In this document: piece after piece, positions 1-7,975 of the stretch
How the letters are laid out: each line of letters begins with the position of its first letter
Position numbering within the stretch: position 1 is the first letter of the stretch
Source of the DNA: Dehalococcoidia bacterium
GTDB taxonomy: Bacteria > Chloroflexota > Dehalococcoidia > GIF9 > JAUXIO01
DNA length: 34,217 bases
Direction: 5' to 3'
Assembly (NCBI GenBank): GCA_030620975.1
Contig: JAUXIO010000009.1
Location: 1 to 34,217, forward strand
Notes under the pieces: model-generated
What the model was told of the DNA's origin: nothing
Seen by the model: only the letters and a program-made list of their open reading frames with translations
The model's database searches: none
Position numbers and translations under genes: made by a program

Positions 1-194
1 GAAGTAACCAAATCTTGCCACCCCTCAATTTCAACTAAACACAGGCGGCAAGCGGCTAAAGGTGGATTAGCTTCGCGGATGGCACAAAGGTGAGGAATAT
101 AAATATCATTGTCCAGAGCCGCCCACAGGATTCTGGTCCCCTCAGTTACTGCGAGCGGGATGCCATCAATAGTTAAATTCACCAGGTCCGGCAA
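1..194 (-). CDS. [2Fe-2S] ferredoxin-domain protein, NuoG/HydA/FdhA-like (partial, N-terminus only)
   Basis: This gene is absent from the ORF track because the window edge cuts it; only the first ~64 codons are present. The translation shows a plant-type [2Fe-2S] ferredoxin fold as found at the N-terminus of NuoG, NADP-reducing hydrogenase HndD or formate dehydrogenase: 'LTIDGIPLAV', then 'GTRILWAA', 'IPHLC' and 'AACRLCLVEIEG', giving three of the four cluster cysteines (the fourth lies outside). The proposed start is TTG at 194, with GGTGAG 9 nt upstream; GTG at 182 is an alternative. The TTG lies 3 nt beyond the NUDIX stop codon, so it is probably the last gene seen of the nadK operon. Which enzyme it belongs to cannot be decided from this fragment. 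Confidence 0.72.
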   Translation of the reverse strand, partial: MPDLVNLTIDGIPLAVTEGTRILWAALDNDIYIPHLCAIREANPPLAACRLCLVEIEGWQDLVT

Positions 195-196
195 CC

Positions 197-733
197 TTAC
201 CTACTCACCTTCCCCAGCGAGATTACAGTCAGAAGACCGGCGATACTTTTGGCATCACAAATTTCCCCGGAGGTGATAAGGGCAGGTATTTGAGCCAAGG
301 GCACCCTAACCAGCTCAATGCTCTCGGTATCTTCAGCTTCAAGGCGGCTTGGAGTAAGCTCCCTAGCCAGATAAAGATACAAGTATTCAGTGGTATAGCC
401 CGGAGTTGAATAGAAGCCACCCAGCCTTTCTACCTTCTTGGGCAGGTAACCAATCTCCTCCTGAAGTTCGCGGCGAACGCAATCAACCGGCTCTTCGCCG
501 GGGTCAATGCCGCCAGCGGGTATCTCCAGAAGAAATTTATCCACTGCTTTGCGAAACTGACGAACCAAAAGTACATTATCTTTGTCATCCATAACCACAA
601 CTGCCACACAATCGCTGTGCTCAACGATCTCACGGCGGGTTCTTTTGCCGTTGGGCTTTTCCACGCTATCAACCCGCAGATTTACCGCCCGACCCTGGTA
701 AATTCGCTCGGTAGACAAAGTTCGCTCCATCAT
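197..733 (-). CDS. NUDIX hydrolase, ADP-ribose pyrophosphatase type
   Basis: A 178-aa NUDIX hydrolase, most like ADP-ribose pyrophosphatases, which split ADP-ribose into AMP and ribose 5-phosphate. The NUDIX box GX5EX7REUXEEXGU is complete at residues 74-96 ('GGIDPGEEPVDCVRRELQEE'), including the metal-binding REL-EE glutamates. The preceding strand 'VAVVVMDDKDNVLLVRQFR' is typical of the ADP-ribose branch. Two ATGs are adjacent at the start; the upstream GTGAGG fits the second one (730) slightly better. It lies 4 nt downstream of the acetyltransferase and in the same run as NAD kinase, so a role in clearing NAD breakdown products is plausible, but substrate is inferred from family only. Confidence 0.9.
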   Translation of the reverse strand: MMERTLSTERIYQGRAVNLRVDSVEKPNGKRTRREIVEHSDCVAVVVMDDKDNVLLVRQFRKAVDKFLLEIPAGGIDPGEEPVDCVRRELQEEIGYLPKKVERLGGFYSTPGYTTEYLYLYLARELTPSRLEAEDTESIELVRVPLAQIPALITSGEICDAKSIAGLLTVISLGKVSR

Positions 734-737
734 AACC

Positions 738-1214
738 TCACAACATCAATTCTTTAGCTGAATCAAAATTATAGATAAGGGCTACTTCATCACAATTGGG
801 GAACTTGGGGCAGCGGTAGCACTCCGTCCACACTTTGCGCGGCAGCTCCATCTTATCAACTTGGTGAAAACCGTGCTTTTCAAAAAAGGCAAATTCGTAA
901 GTAAGACAAAAGATGGTGGGTATGCCCAACTCTTTGGCTTCGTCAAGGCAAGCTTGAACCAGCAAGGAACCAGCTCCTGCACTCTGCCTCCGTTCACCCA
1001 CCGCTAAACACTTAATCTCAGCCAGGTCTACCCAGACAACATGCAGAGCAACACAAGCCAAAAGCTGGTCACCGTCCCTGATAACAAAGAAGTCCCTGAG
1101 GTTCTCATACAGCTCGCTCAAGGCACGAGGCAGCATCTTGCCTTCACCAGCAAAGTAATTTATCAGCTGGTGCATTTGAGAAACATCGCTTATCTTGGCT
1201 TTTTCGACTTTCAA
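738..1214 (-). CDS. argA: GNAT N-acetyltransferase, ArgA-like (short N-acetylglutamate synthase type)
   Basis: A 158-aa GNAT-fold acetyltransferase. Sequence pattern matches the short, stand-alone glutamate N-acetyltransferases: 'KAKISDVSQMHQLINYFA' at the N-terminus, acetyl-CoA binding region 'RRQSAGAGSLLVQACLDEAK', and the C-terminal signature 'KVWTECYRCPKFPNCDEVA'. Enzymes of this group make N-acetylglutamate from acetyl-CoA and glutamate, the first step of arginine synthesis. Its ATG overlaps the stop of nadK by 4 nt (positions 1211-1214), so the two are translationally coupled. The family call is strong; the specific substrate is inferred, because related GNATs are hard to separate by sequence alone. 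Confidence 0.8.
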   Translation of the reverse strand: MKVEKAKISDVSQMHQLINYFAGEGKMLPRALSELYENLRDFFVIRDGDQLLACVALHVVWVDLAEIKCLAVGERRQSAGAGSLLVQACLDEAKELGIPTIFCLTYEFAFFEKHGFHQVDKMELPRKVWTECYRCPKFPNCDEVALIYNFDSAKELML

Positions 1215-2050
1215 ACCGCTTTTCCTCTAAGCATTGGCTCTAGCGAACTATAAAAATAGCCCTTGGGGCGAATTCTCAAGAAGCGAGCTGTATGGCGACT
1301 GAGTTTCACCCTCACCTTATCACCATCATGCAACGCTAACTCCACTTGACCATCAAGGTTAAGTAAGGCTTCGTGGTTGGCAGCCAGCTTAAGTTCAATT
1401 ACAGTTTCTGGAGGTAACACCAGCGCCGGCTTCGGGCTAAGATGAGGACATATGGGCTGGATAAGTATCTCCCTCGACTGTGGATAAAGAATTGGTCCGC
1501 CTGCAGACAGAGAATAAGCAGTACTGCCTGTAGCCGTGGCCACAATCACCCCATCAGCCCGGTAGGTGGTCAATAGCTCACCATCAATTCTGGTCTCTAC
1601 GCGCACCAGCCCCACCGAGCCCCTACGCGCCACAATAACATCATTCAAAGCGTGAAGGGCACTGGCCTCACCCTTATCGGGAGAAAGCTCAGCTTCAAGC
1701 ATGCCCCTTTCCTCAATCCAGCCGCCGCCAGCCAGCAGCTCTGGTAGCTTATCTAAAACTTCATCGGCATTAAGTTCAGTGATAAATCCTAGCGTGCCCA
1801 AATTTACTCCCAAAACGGGTACCGACCAGGGAGCTACAGCGCGCGTTACTCGCAAAATGGTGCCATCACCGCCAATACTCAGGACTAAATCTGAGTCAGC
1901 TACTCGAGCCTCAATCTTTTTCTCATCCCAAGAAGAGCAGAGCCAGGTAGAGATACCCCGATTGCTCAAAAACTTCTCCAGCTTATTAGCCAGGGCTGGA
2001 GCCTTATCAAGTTTGGGGTGATATAGAATGCCAATCTGCTTCATGGGCAA
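1211..2050 (-). CDS. nadK: NAD kinase
   Basis: ATP-dependent NAD kinase (PpnK family), 279 aa, which phosphorylates NAD to NADP in the cytoplasm. It carries the diagnostic 'SIGGDGT' at about residues 58-64, 'NLGTLGFITEL' after it, and the C-terminal nucleotide-binding stretch 'ADGVIVATATGSTAYSLSAGGP'. Length is normal for bacterial NadK. It is the first gene of a minus-strand run nadK-argA-NUDIX-[2Fe-2S] protein with overlaps or gaps of only a few nt. The start could be the ATG at 2050 or the second Met two codons later (2044). Confidence 0.95.
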   Translation of the reverse strand: MPMKQIGILYHPKLDKAPALANKLEKFLSNRGISTWLCSSWDEKKIEARVADSDLVLSIGGDGTILRVTRAVAPWSVPVLGVNLGTLGFITELNADEVLDKLPELLAGGGWIEERGMLEAELSPDKGEASALHALNDVIVARRGSVGLVRVETRIDGELLTTYRADGVIVATATGSTAYSLSAGGPILYPQSREILIQPICPHLSPKPALVLPPETVIELKLAANHEALLNLDGQVELALHDGDKVRVKLSRHTARFLRIRPKGYFYSSLEPMLRGKAV

Positions 2051-2127
2051 GGGAAGTCTACCATCGCCAGCTTTAGAGTGTCAAGAAAATACAATTACGG
2101 GATTTTTCAAAGGGCTAATAAGCGTAT

Positions 2128-2178
2128 CCCCAACTTTAAGTTGGGAGAAGATTGCTTCGCTTCGCTTGCAGTGACAAG
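2128..2178. repeat. Palindrome plus remnant of a dispersed extragenic repeat
   Basis: Position 2129-2145 is an inverted repeat CCCAACTT-T-AAGTTGGG. It is followed by 'AGATTGCTTCGCTTCGCT' and 'GCAGTGACA', which resembles a degenerate copy of the widespread extragenic repeat reading roughly AGATTGCTTCG...GCAATGACA in many bacterial genomes. It lies between divergent nadK and the ech promoter. Only one copy occurs in the window, so the repeat call rests on recollection of the motif. Confidence 0.4.
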
Positions 2179-2222
2179 GAGGAAAGTGATGTGTCACCAA
2201 TCATATGAATGAGTACAGGGTA

Positions 2223-2251
2223 TTGTTTTCAATCAATAGCTCTGTTATAAT
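2223..2251 (+). promoter_or_regulatory. Sigma70-type promoter of the ech operon
   Basis: TTGTTT (2223-2228), a 17-nt spacer and a perfect TATAAT (2246-2251) lie upstream of echA. The transcript would start near 2258 and have a leader of roughly 80 nt. This is one of the best promoter matches in the window and the only good one before the six-gene ech run. Confidence 0.65.
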
Positions 2252-2276
2252 AGCCGCCAAATGGAATGCGTTCATT

Positions 2277-2292
2277 ACTTAGTTGACTAAGT
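2277..2292. promoter_or_regulatory. Inverted repeat ACTTAGT-TG-ACTAAGT, possible operator of the ech operon
   Basis: A perfect 7-bp inverted repeat with a 2-bp centre begins about 19 bp downstream of the predicted ech transcription start. Position and symmetry suit a repressor site for a dimeric regulator. No regulator gene is visible in the window, so this is inference. Confidence 0.35.
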
Positions 2293-2340
2293 GGTGGACG
2301 TATTTTTTATTTAAAAAGTTGAGAAGGCAGATAGCAAGTC

Positions 2341-4290
2341 TTGACTGCTAGTTTAATCGGAATAGCTATCCTCTTTCCCTTCGCTGCTGGCTTTGTTTGC
2401 CTCACGCTTAAAAACCATAAAGCCAGAGCCGGCGTCGTTTTCCTCTCAGCTATAGTCCTGATAGCCACATCAATCTTATTCTTCAGCCAAGGAACTTTCC
2501 CCCTAGGGTACACTCCCAGCCACGAGTGGGATATGGCCATCTTTGTGCTTGATTATCTCCTCATGGCTTACTTCTTATATCTGGGCTTAAATGACTTTTT
2601 CCGCAACGGCATCAAAATTCGGAATGTTTCCACAATAGGATTAGTTCTAGTCCAGGCGATTTCACTTGCTCTCTTTGAATTCTCCTGGGCTCCCGAACTG
2701 CCCATAACAGTCGAGCCAGCACTATTCATAGACCACCTTTCCCTGATCATGTGCCTCATCATCTGCATTATTGGCTCGCTCATCTGTATCTACGGCATAA
2801 AGTATATGCAAGACCACGAAAAGCACCTGGGACTGGAGAAGACTAAGCAAAACTGGTTCTTCTTCTACATGGTAATGTTTCTGGGTGCTATGAACGGCAT
2901 CGTTTTTGCCAATAATATTCTGTGGCTCTACTTTTTCTGGGAAGTTACCACGCTGTGCTGTTATGCTTTGATTCGCCATGATGAAACTCCAGAAGCCATA
3001 GAAAGCGGCTTTCGCGCCTTATGGATGAACTTAATCGGTGGAGTGGGCTTCGTAGTTGCCATCATCCTCGCCTTCAATAGCTATGGCACGCTCTCCCTCA
3101 TAACGCTTATTTCAAATCCCACGCCGTTTCTTTTATTGCCATTGGCTTTCCTCTTCCTGGCAGCGCTGACCAAATCGGCTCAGGTTCCCTTCCAGGGCTG
3201 GCTGCTGGGAGCCATGGTAGCTCCAGTCCCGGTCTCGGCACTGCTGCACTCCAGCACCATGGTCAAAGCTGGAGTCTACCTGGCGGTGAGGATTGCCCCG
3301 GCATTCTGGGGAACATCTCTATCAGCGATGATAGCCGTTTTTGGTGGTTTCACCTTCATGGCCGCGGCCATTCTAGCTATAAGCCAAAGTGAAGCTAAAC
3401 GAGTCCTGGCCTATTCCACCATCAGTAATCTGGGGCTTATTATACTCTGCGCCGGAATAAACACTCCTCTAGCCATAACCGCGGCCATAATGCTGATAAT
3501 ATTCCATGCCATCTCCAAGGGGCTCCTGTTTTTGTGCGTGGGCAACATAGAGCACAACATTTGGAGCAAGAATATAGAAGATATGCAAGGCCTGGTAAGA
3601 AGGCTGCCGCTCATTACCGGCATAACCATCGCTGGAATGATATCCATGCTGCTGGCGCCCTTTGGCGTGCTCATCAGCAAATGGGCAGCCATCGAAGCTG
3701 CTGGAGCTTCAGCCTCCCTCTTGTCACCGCTGATTTTGCTCTTTTTGGTGATAGGCAGCGCCGCCACCACAGTGTTTTGGGTTAAGTGGATAGGACGCTT
3801 CCTGAGCGAGGTGCCCAGTACCGAAGGCCTAAAGATGGAGCCCTTCTCGCCACTCTACCACACTCCAGTAATGCTGCTGATTGGTGGAGCCGTAGTGCTC
3901 AGCATACTTATCGCCCCAGTTTATAATTGGCTTGTATCGCCAGCAGTTGGCACTTTTTATCTAACGACGGTATCCACCCAGAGTTGGTTCTTCCGCAGTG
4001 CCATCGGCTGTTTTGTCGCCTGGCCGCTATTTATAGTGCTGGCAGCAGCACTGGTGGTGCCATCTCTCTTCGTCAAAACCAAGCCAGAGAGAATAAGAGC
4101 CGCCTATATGTGCGGTGAAAATGTGGAATACGATACTCCGCAATTTCGCTCCGTAGCCGATGACAAGTTCGAGCTTCAACTGGGCGGAGTTTATCTGGAA
4201 GAAGATTTGGGCGAGAAGAAACTTGATAAGTGGTTTAAGGTAATAGCCCTGATTATCTTACTTGTTTTATTTGTGGTGGTCTTAGTATGA
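2341..4290 (+). CDS. echA: Ech-type hydrogenase, proton/sodium-pump subunit EchA (NuoL/MrpA-like)
   Basis: A 649-aa integral membrane protein of the NuoL/EchA/HyfB antiporter-like family, probably the ion-translocating arm of the Ech complex. Many hydrophobic helices run along its length; the family core includes 'ALTKSAQVPFQGWLLGAM' (conserved lysine and the discontinuous helix region), 'SALLHSSTMVKAGVYL' and 'KRVLAYSTISNLG'. The C-terminal part has a soluble segment 'AAYMCGENVEYDTPQF' followed by a last helix, as in EchA-type proteins. The start is TTG; an in-frame TAG lies 9 nt upstream, so no longer N-terminus is possible. The nearest purine stretch (AGAAGG) is 13 nt away, so initiation may be weak. 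echB overlaps its stop by 4 nt. Confidence 0.92.
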   Translation: MTASLIGIAILFPFAAGFVCLTLKNHKARAGVVFLSAIVLIATSILFFSQGTFPLGYTPSHEWDMAIFVLDYLLMAYFLYLGLNDFFRNGIKIRNVSTIGLVLVQAISLALFEFSWAPELPITVEPALFIDHLSLIMCLIICIIGSLICIYGIKYMQDHEKHLGLEKTKQNWFFFYMVMFLGAMNGIVFANNILWLYFFWEVTTLCCYALIRHDETPEAIESGFRALWMNLIGGVGFVVAIILAFNSYGTLSLITLISNPTPFLLLPLAFLFLAALTKSAQVPFQGWLLGAMVAPVPVSALLHSSTMVKAGVYLAVRIAPAFWGTSLSAMIAVFGGFTFMAAAILAISQSEAKRVLAYSTISNLGLIILCAGINTPLAITAAIMLIIFHAISKGLLFLCVGNIEHNIWSKNIEDMQGLVRRLPLITGITIAGMISMLLAPFGVLISKWAAIEAAGASASLLSPLILLFLVIGSAATTVFWVKWIGRFLSEVPSTEGLKMEPFSPLYHTPVMLLIGGAVVLSILIAPVYNWLVSPAVGTFYLTTVSTQSWFFRSAIGCFVAWPLFIVLAAALVVPSLFVKTKPERIRAAYMCGENVEYDTPQFRSVADDKFELQLGGVYLEEDLGEKKLDKWFKVIALIILLVLFVVVLV

Positions 4291-5141
4291 GCATCTGGCA
4301 AATGGCAATAATTTTCATAGCTGCCATTGTAGTGACTCCATTCATTGGCGGCTTACTGCGCGGCATTGATAGAAAGCTCACAGCGCACATGCAGGGCAGA
4401 ATCGGACCTCCCATTCAGCAGCCATTTTACGACATCATAAAGCTATTCAGCAAAAGTCAGATTATTACCACCAGGTCTCCGCTTCTACTAGTCTACGGTT
4501 ATCTGCTGTTCATAGTAGCTGCAGTGGTGCTATTTGCACTAAAACAAGACTTGCTTATGTTGATACTCGTCCTCGGAGTTGCCGATGTCTTATTGGTTAT
4601 GGGAAGCTTCAGCACCAGGTCACCATACAGCCAAATTGGCAGCAACCGGGAGCTTCTGCAAATGTTCTCCTACGAGCCAATTCTGATTCTGGCCAGCATA
4701 GCCATATACATGGAAACGGGAAGCTTTCTCATCTCCAGAATTCAGCAACCGCTTTTACCTACTTTGTGGCCAGTTTACCTTGCCCTCCTTATTGCCCTTA
4801 TCATCTTAATGAGAAAATCCCCCTTTGACATCTCGGCATCGGAGCATGCCCATCAAGAGATAGTTAGAGGTATATTCACCGAGTATTCAGGACTCTATTT
4901 GGGACTCATAGAGCTGGCTCACTGGTATGAACTCGTCCTCGTCCTGGCGGTGATCTCCCTGCTGTGGACCGCGGGAGTGTGGCCAGGTATACTATTAGCC
5001 CTTTTCTCATGGTTCATCGTTTTGATTATTGACAACATAAACGCCCGTCTTACCTGGTCATGGATGATTCGAACTTCCTGGGTTGCCGGGATAGGTTTAT
5101 CAATACTAAATATTATCGGGCTTCGCTTATTCGGAGGCTGA
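4287..5141 (+). CDS. echB: Ech-type hydrogenase membrane anchor EchB (NuoH-like)
   Basis: A 284-aa NuoH/HyfC-like membrane subunit that anchors the peripheral hydrogenase arm and connects it to the ion pump. The NuoH signature 'GRIGPPIQQPFYDIIKLFSK' appears near residues 38-57, and the conserved 'RKSPFDISASEHAHQEI' with acidic loop residues follows around residues 176-192. Several hydrophobic helices flank these. The ATG overlaps the echA stop (ATGA), indicating translational coupling. It is shorter than NuoH (~325 aa), as usual for the Ech group. Confidence 0.93.
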   Translation: MSIWQMAIIFIAAIVVTPFIGGLLRGIDRKLTAHMQGRIGPPIQQPFYDIIKLFSKSQIITTRSPLLLVYGYLLFIVAAVVLFALKQDLLMLILVLGVADVLLVMGSFSTRSPYSQIGSNRELLQMFSYEPILILASIAIYMETGSFLISRIQQPLLPTLWPVYLALLIALIILMRKSPFDISASEHAHQEIVRGIFTEYSGLYLGLIELAHWYELVLVLAVISLLWTAGVWPGILLALFSWFIVLIIDNINARLTWSWMIRTSWVAGIGLSILNIIGLRLFGG

Positions 5142-5143
5142 AA

Positions 5144-5569
5144 GTGAATTGGATAGCTAGATCAAGAGCTAAATCGCCGTGGCTCCTCCACTACGACTGT
5201 GGCAGCTGCAATGGCTGCGATATAGAGATTTTGGCATGCCTCACACCTCTGTACGATATAGAGAGATTTGGCATCGTCAATATGGGCAATCCCAAGCATG
5301 CCGACATTCTTCTGGTTACCGGGCCAGCTAACCACCCGAACTATCGGGTACTGAAAAACCTTTATGAGCAGATGCCAGAGCCAAAGGTAGTTGTAGTGGT
5401 AGGAAGCTGTGGTTGCACTGGCGGCGTATTTCACAACTGCCCCAATATTTTGGGTGGAATAGATAAGGTCATCCCGGTAGATGTATATGTTCCGGGCTGC
5501 GCCGCAAAACCCGAGGCCATAATTGATGGGGTAGTCTTAGCTCTGGAGAAACTGAAAAATGGAAAATGA
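5144..5569 (+). CDS. echC: Ech-type hydrogenase small subunit EchC (NuoB-like)
   Basis: The [NiFe] hydrogenase small subunit of group 4 type, homologous to NuoB, which carries the single [4Fe-4S] cluster close to the active site. Cysteines occur as 'DCGSCNGCDIEIL', 'GSCGCTGGVFH' and 'VPGCAAKPEAI'. The ORF track starts at 5060, but that region lies inside echB. The GTG at 5144 has GGAGG at 5133-5137 with 6-nt spacing and starts 2 nt after the echB stop, so 141 aa is the better model. It overlaps echD by 11 nt. Confidence 0.92.
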   Translation: MNWIARSRAKSPWLLHYDCGSCNGCDIEILACLTPLYDIERFGIVNMGNPKHADILLVTGPANHPNYRVLKNLYEQMPEPKVVVVVGSCGCTGGVFHNCPNILGGIDKVIPVDVYVPGCAAKPEAIIDGVVLALEKLKNGK

Positions 5570-5912
5570 AATAACCGTAAGCAAGGCTGAGCTCATCACC
5601 GAAGTGCAGAAGATGCTGGCTCAAAAAGCCATGTTCGGCACCGCCACCTGCCTGGATTTAGATGAGCGCTTCGAAATTATTTATCATTTCGAGCTTGAGC
5701 AAGGTTTAAAAATGAGGCATATCAGGGTTAGCCTGGCCAAAGATGATACTTTGCCAAGCATATCCAATATATATATGTGCGCCGCTTTGATTGAAAACGA
5801 GATGCAGGAGATGTTTGATATAAAAATCAGCGGCATCGCACTTGATTTCAAAAGGGGAATGCTTCTAGCCAAGGAAAGCCCCAAAACTCCGCTGATGAAA
5901 GGGAAAGAATAA
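5559..5912 (+). CDS. echD: Ech-type hydrogenase subunit EchD (NuoC-like)
   Basis: A 117-aa protein in the position of EchD, the NuoC/30-kDa-like subunit that packs against the large subunit. The sequence is poorly conserved but contains the family's 'YHFELEQGLKMRHIRVSL' and 'MYMCAALIENEMQEMFDI'-like region (seen here as 'IYMCAALIENEMQEMFDIKI'), which corresponds to the NuoC 'EREV.DMFGI' motif. It is short compared with NuoC, as in other Ech operons. It overlaps the echC end by 11 nt, and echE begins 1 nt after its stop. Confidence 0.85.
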   Translation: MENEITVSKAELITEVQKMLAQKAMFGTATCLDLDERFEIIYHFELEQGLKMRHIRVSLAKDDTLPSISNIYMCAALIENEMQEMFDIKISGIALDFKRGMLLAKESPKTPLMKGKE

Positions 5913-5913
5913 G

Positions 5914-6993
5914 ATGGCACGCACGGTTATTCCCTTTGGCCCTCAGCATCCGGTATTTCCCGAGCCCATTCAACTTAAGCTAGAGTGCGAGGATGAAAGG
6001 ATAGTTGGCGTTGTGCCAGTTATCGGCTATATTAGCCGCGGCATTGAGAAAGCAGCCGAACTCAATCCCTTCCGCAATAATATCTTCCTGTGCGAGAGAG
6101 TTTGCGGCATCTGCAGCTTCATGCATGCTCTGTGCTATTGCCAGGGAATTGAGGATATGATGAAGGTTGAAGTACCTTCCAGGGCCAGATTTCTCCGCGT
6201 TTTCTGGGCTGAGCTCTCCCGAATGCACAGTCACTTGCTTTGGCTGGGGCTCCTTGCCGACTCCTTTGGCTTCGAAAGTCTATTTATGCAGGTGTGGCGA
6301 GCCAGGGAAATAATTCTGGATATCTCGGAAATGACATCAGGGCACAGAATCATTCAATCCACTAATGTAATCGGCGGAGTGAGAAGAGACATAGATGAGG
6401 AAATGGCTCAAAAGGTGGAGGAAATGCTCGCCCAATTTAAGGAACTTGCAGACAGAAGCATACTGCCCACAATCCTCAATGACCCTACCATAAAGGAGCG
6501 AACTGTGGGCAAAGGTATCCTAACTAAAGAGCAAGCTGAACTCCTGGCTGCGGTGGGTCCTACTCTCAGGGGCAGCGGAGTTGCCTCAGATATGAGGATG
6601 ACGGAATACGCTGCCTATAAGGAAATTGGCTTTGAGCCAATAGTAGAGACCGCCGGGGATAGCTATGCCAGAACTCTGGTGAGAGTAAAAGAGATTTACC
6701 AATCGCTAGATATTATCCTTAAGGCTTTATCAATGATGCCCGAAGGTGATATAGCTGTCAGGGTGACTGGACGCCCTGAAGGTGAAGTCGTTTCCAGAGT
6801 GGAACAACCCAGAGGAGAGCTAATTTACTATGTGAAGGGAAATGGCACTGCCAATCTGGAAAGATTAAAGATAGGGACGCCAACCTTTGCCAATATACCT
6901 TCACTTTTAGTTATGCTCCCCGGCTGCGAGTTAGCCGATGTGCCCGTGATAACTCTTTCCATCGACCCTTGCATTGCTTGTTGTGAGAGGTAA
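5914..6993 (+). CDS. echE: Ech-type [NiFe] hydrogenase large subunit EchE (NuoD-like)
   Basis: A 359-aa catalytic large subunit of a group 4 energy-converting hydrogenase. Both nickel-binding motifs are intact: L1 'RVCGICSFMH' (C64, C67) and L2 'DPCIACCER' (C353, C356), so this is a true hydrogenase and not a NuoD that lost the metal site. The protein stops directly after 'CCER', so there is no C-terminal extension to be removed by a maturation endopeptidase. The family reduces protons with ferredoxin electrons and couples this to ion pumping. Its gene sits in order between echD and echF. Confidence 0.95.
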   Translation: MARTVIPFGPQHPVFPEPIQLKLECEDERIVGVVPVIGYISRGIEKAAELNPFRNNIFLCERVCGICSFMHALCYCQGIEDMMKVEVPSRARFLRVFWAELSRMHSHLLWLGLLADSFGFESLFMQVWRAREIILDISEMTSGHRIIQSTNVIGGVRRDIDEEMAQKVEEMLAQFKELADRSILPTILNDPTIKERTVGKGILTKEQAELLAAVGPTLRGSGVASDMRMTEYAAYKEIGFEPIVETAGDSYARTLVRVKEIYQSLDIILKALSMMPEGDIAVRVTGRPEGEVVSRVEQPRGELIYYVKGNGTANLERLKIGTPTFANIPSLLVMLPGCELADVPVITLSIDPCIACCER

Positions 6994-6999
6994 AAAGAT

Positions 7000-7344
7000 A
7001 TGCCTTGGATGCTACCTACAATCATGAAAAACCTCTTTTCCAGACCGGTAACGAGACGCTATCCCTATGTAAAGAGGCCACCCTTCCCCGAAGCTCGAGG
7101 AAAGCTCCACTTCGATACCGAAAAATGCAATCTCTGCGGCGCTTGCAGCCGGATTTGCCCAGCAAATGCCATAATTGTGGATAAGGAAGGCAGAACTATA
7201 AAGTATAACCCATTTGCTTGTATCTATTGTGGCAACTGCGTTGAGGGTTGTCCCAAAAAAGCCATAACTATGGATATACTCTATTCCCCACCAGCCATAC
7301 AAAAAGAGGAAGAGGTAATTACATTCCCACCATCCACAAAGTAG
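7000..7344 (+). CDS. echF: Ech-type hydrogenase ferredoxin-like subunit EchF (NuoI-like)
   Basis: A 114-aa polyferredoxin-like subunit with two [4Fe-4S] binding motifs, 'CNLCGACSRICP' and 'CIYCGNCVEGCP', both with full CX2CX2CX3CP spacing. It receives electrons from soluble ferredoxin and passes them to EchC. It ends the ech operon, 6 nt after echE. A separate promoter follows before rsmD, so the operon probably ends here, although no clear terminator hairpin is visible in 7345-7368. Confidence 0.93.
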   Translation: MPWMLPTIMKNLFSRPVTRRYPYVKRPPFPEARGKLHFDTEKCNLCGACSRICPANAIIVDKEGRTIKYNPFACIYCGNCVEGCPKKAITMDILYSPPAIQKEEEVITFPPSTK

Positions 7345-7368
7345 CCCGAGCTCAAAAAATACGCCAGC

Positions 7369-7396
7369 TTGACTTCACACCTAGCCCAGTTATAAT
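7369..7396 (+). promoter_or_regulatory. Sigma70-type promoter of rsmD-coaD
   Basis: TTGACT (7369-7374), a 16-nt spacer and TATAAT (7391-7396) lie directly upstream of rsmD. The expected start of transcription is near 7403, leaving a short leader that contains the AGAGG ribosome binding site. Confidence 0.7.
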
Positions 7397-7420
7397 AATG
7401 ATGGCTAGAGGTTAGCAAGA

Positions 7421-7975
7421 ATGCGCATTACCGGAGGCAAAGTCAAGGGGCAAGTATTGAAAGTGCCCAAAAGTCACTCAGTAAGGCCCACAACTGACCT
7501 AGCTAGGCAGGTTATTTTCTCCATCCTGGAAAATACAGCTGACGATTGGTCCCGAGTGCTCGACCTCTATGCTGGCAGTGGTGCCCTGGGAATTGAAGCA
7601 TTGAGCCGAGAGGCAAAATGGGCTGATTTTATCGACCAGAAGCCCCAATGCTGTGCCATCATTAAAGAGAATCTAGAAAAAACGAAGTTGGCCAGCCAAG
7701 CTCACGTCTATTGCTGCACCGCAAATAAAGCGGTTAATTTCCTCAACGGTAAATACAATATCATATTTGTAGACCCACCCTACTCAGACCCCTCTATAAA
7801 TAACCTGTTAACGAGTTTAGCTACCTCAAAGCTCATGACGGAAAACTCATTAATTGTAGTTCCCCACTCCAGCCGTTCTTCACTTGAGCCCGCTTACGAT
7901 GGACTACATCTGATTAAAGAACGCCAACATGGTGATACCTGCATTTCAGTATATCAAAAGGAGGTCGGAATTTGA
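7421..7975 (+). CDS. rsmD: 16S rRNA (guanine966-N2)-methyltransferase
   Basis: RsmD methylates guanine 966 of 16S rRNA during small-subunit assembly. The protein is 184 aa, normal for the family. The N-terminus 'MRITGGKVKGQVLKVP' and 'RPTTDLARQVIFSIL' are family signatures; the SAM motif is 'VLDLYAGSGALGIEALSR' near residue 47 and the N6/N2-type catalytic motif is 'VDPPYS' near residue 116. AGAGG lies about 10 nt before the ATG. Its stop overlaps the TTG start of coaD (TTGA), a common bacterial pairing. Confidence 0.93.
   Translation: MRITGGKVKGQVLKVPKSHSVRPTTDLARQVIFSILENTADDWSRVLDLYAGSGALGIEALSREAKWADFIDQKPQCCAIIKENLEKTKLASQAHVYCCTANKAVNFLNGKYNIIFVDPPYSDPSINNLLTSLATSKLMTENSLIVVPHSSRSSLEPAYDGLHLIKERQHGDTCISVYQKEVGI

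Noticed and set aside
5060-5143. ORF-track N-terminal extension of echC
   Set aside because: It is the out-of-frame end of echB; GTG 5144 has GGAGG with 6-nt spacing and yields the normal NuoB-like N-terminus.
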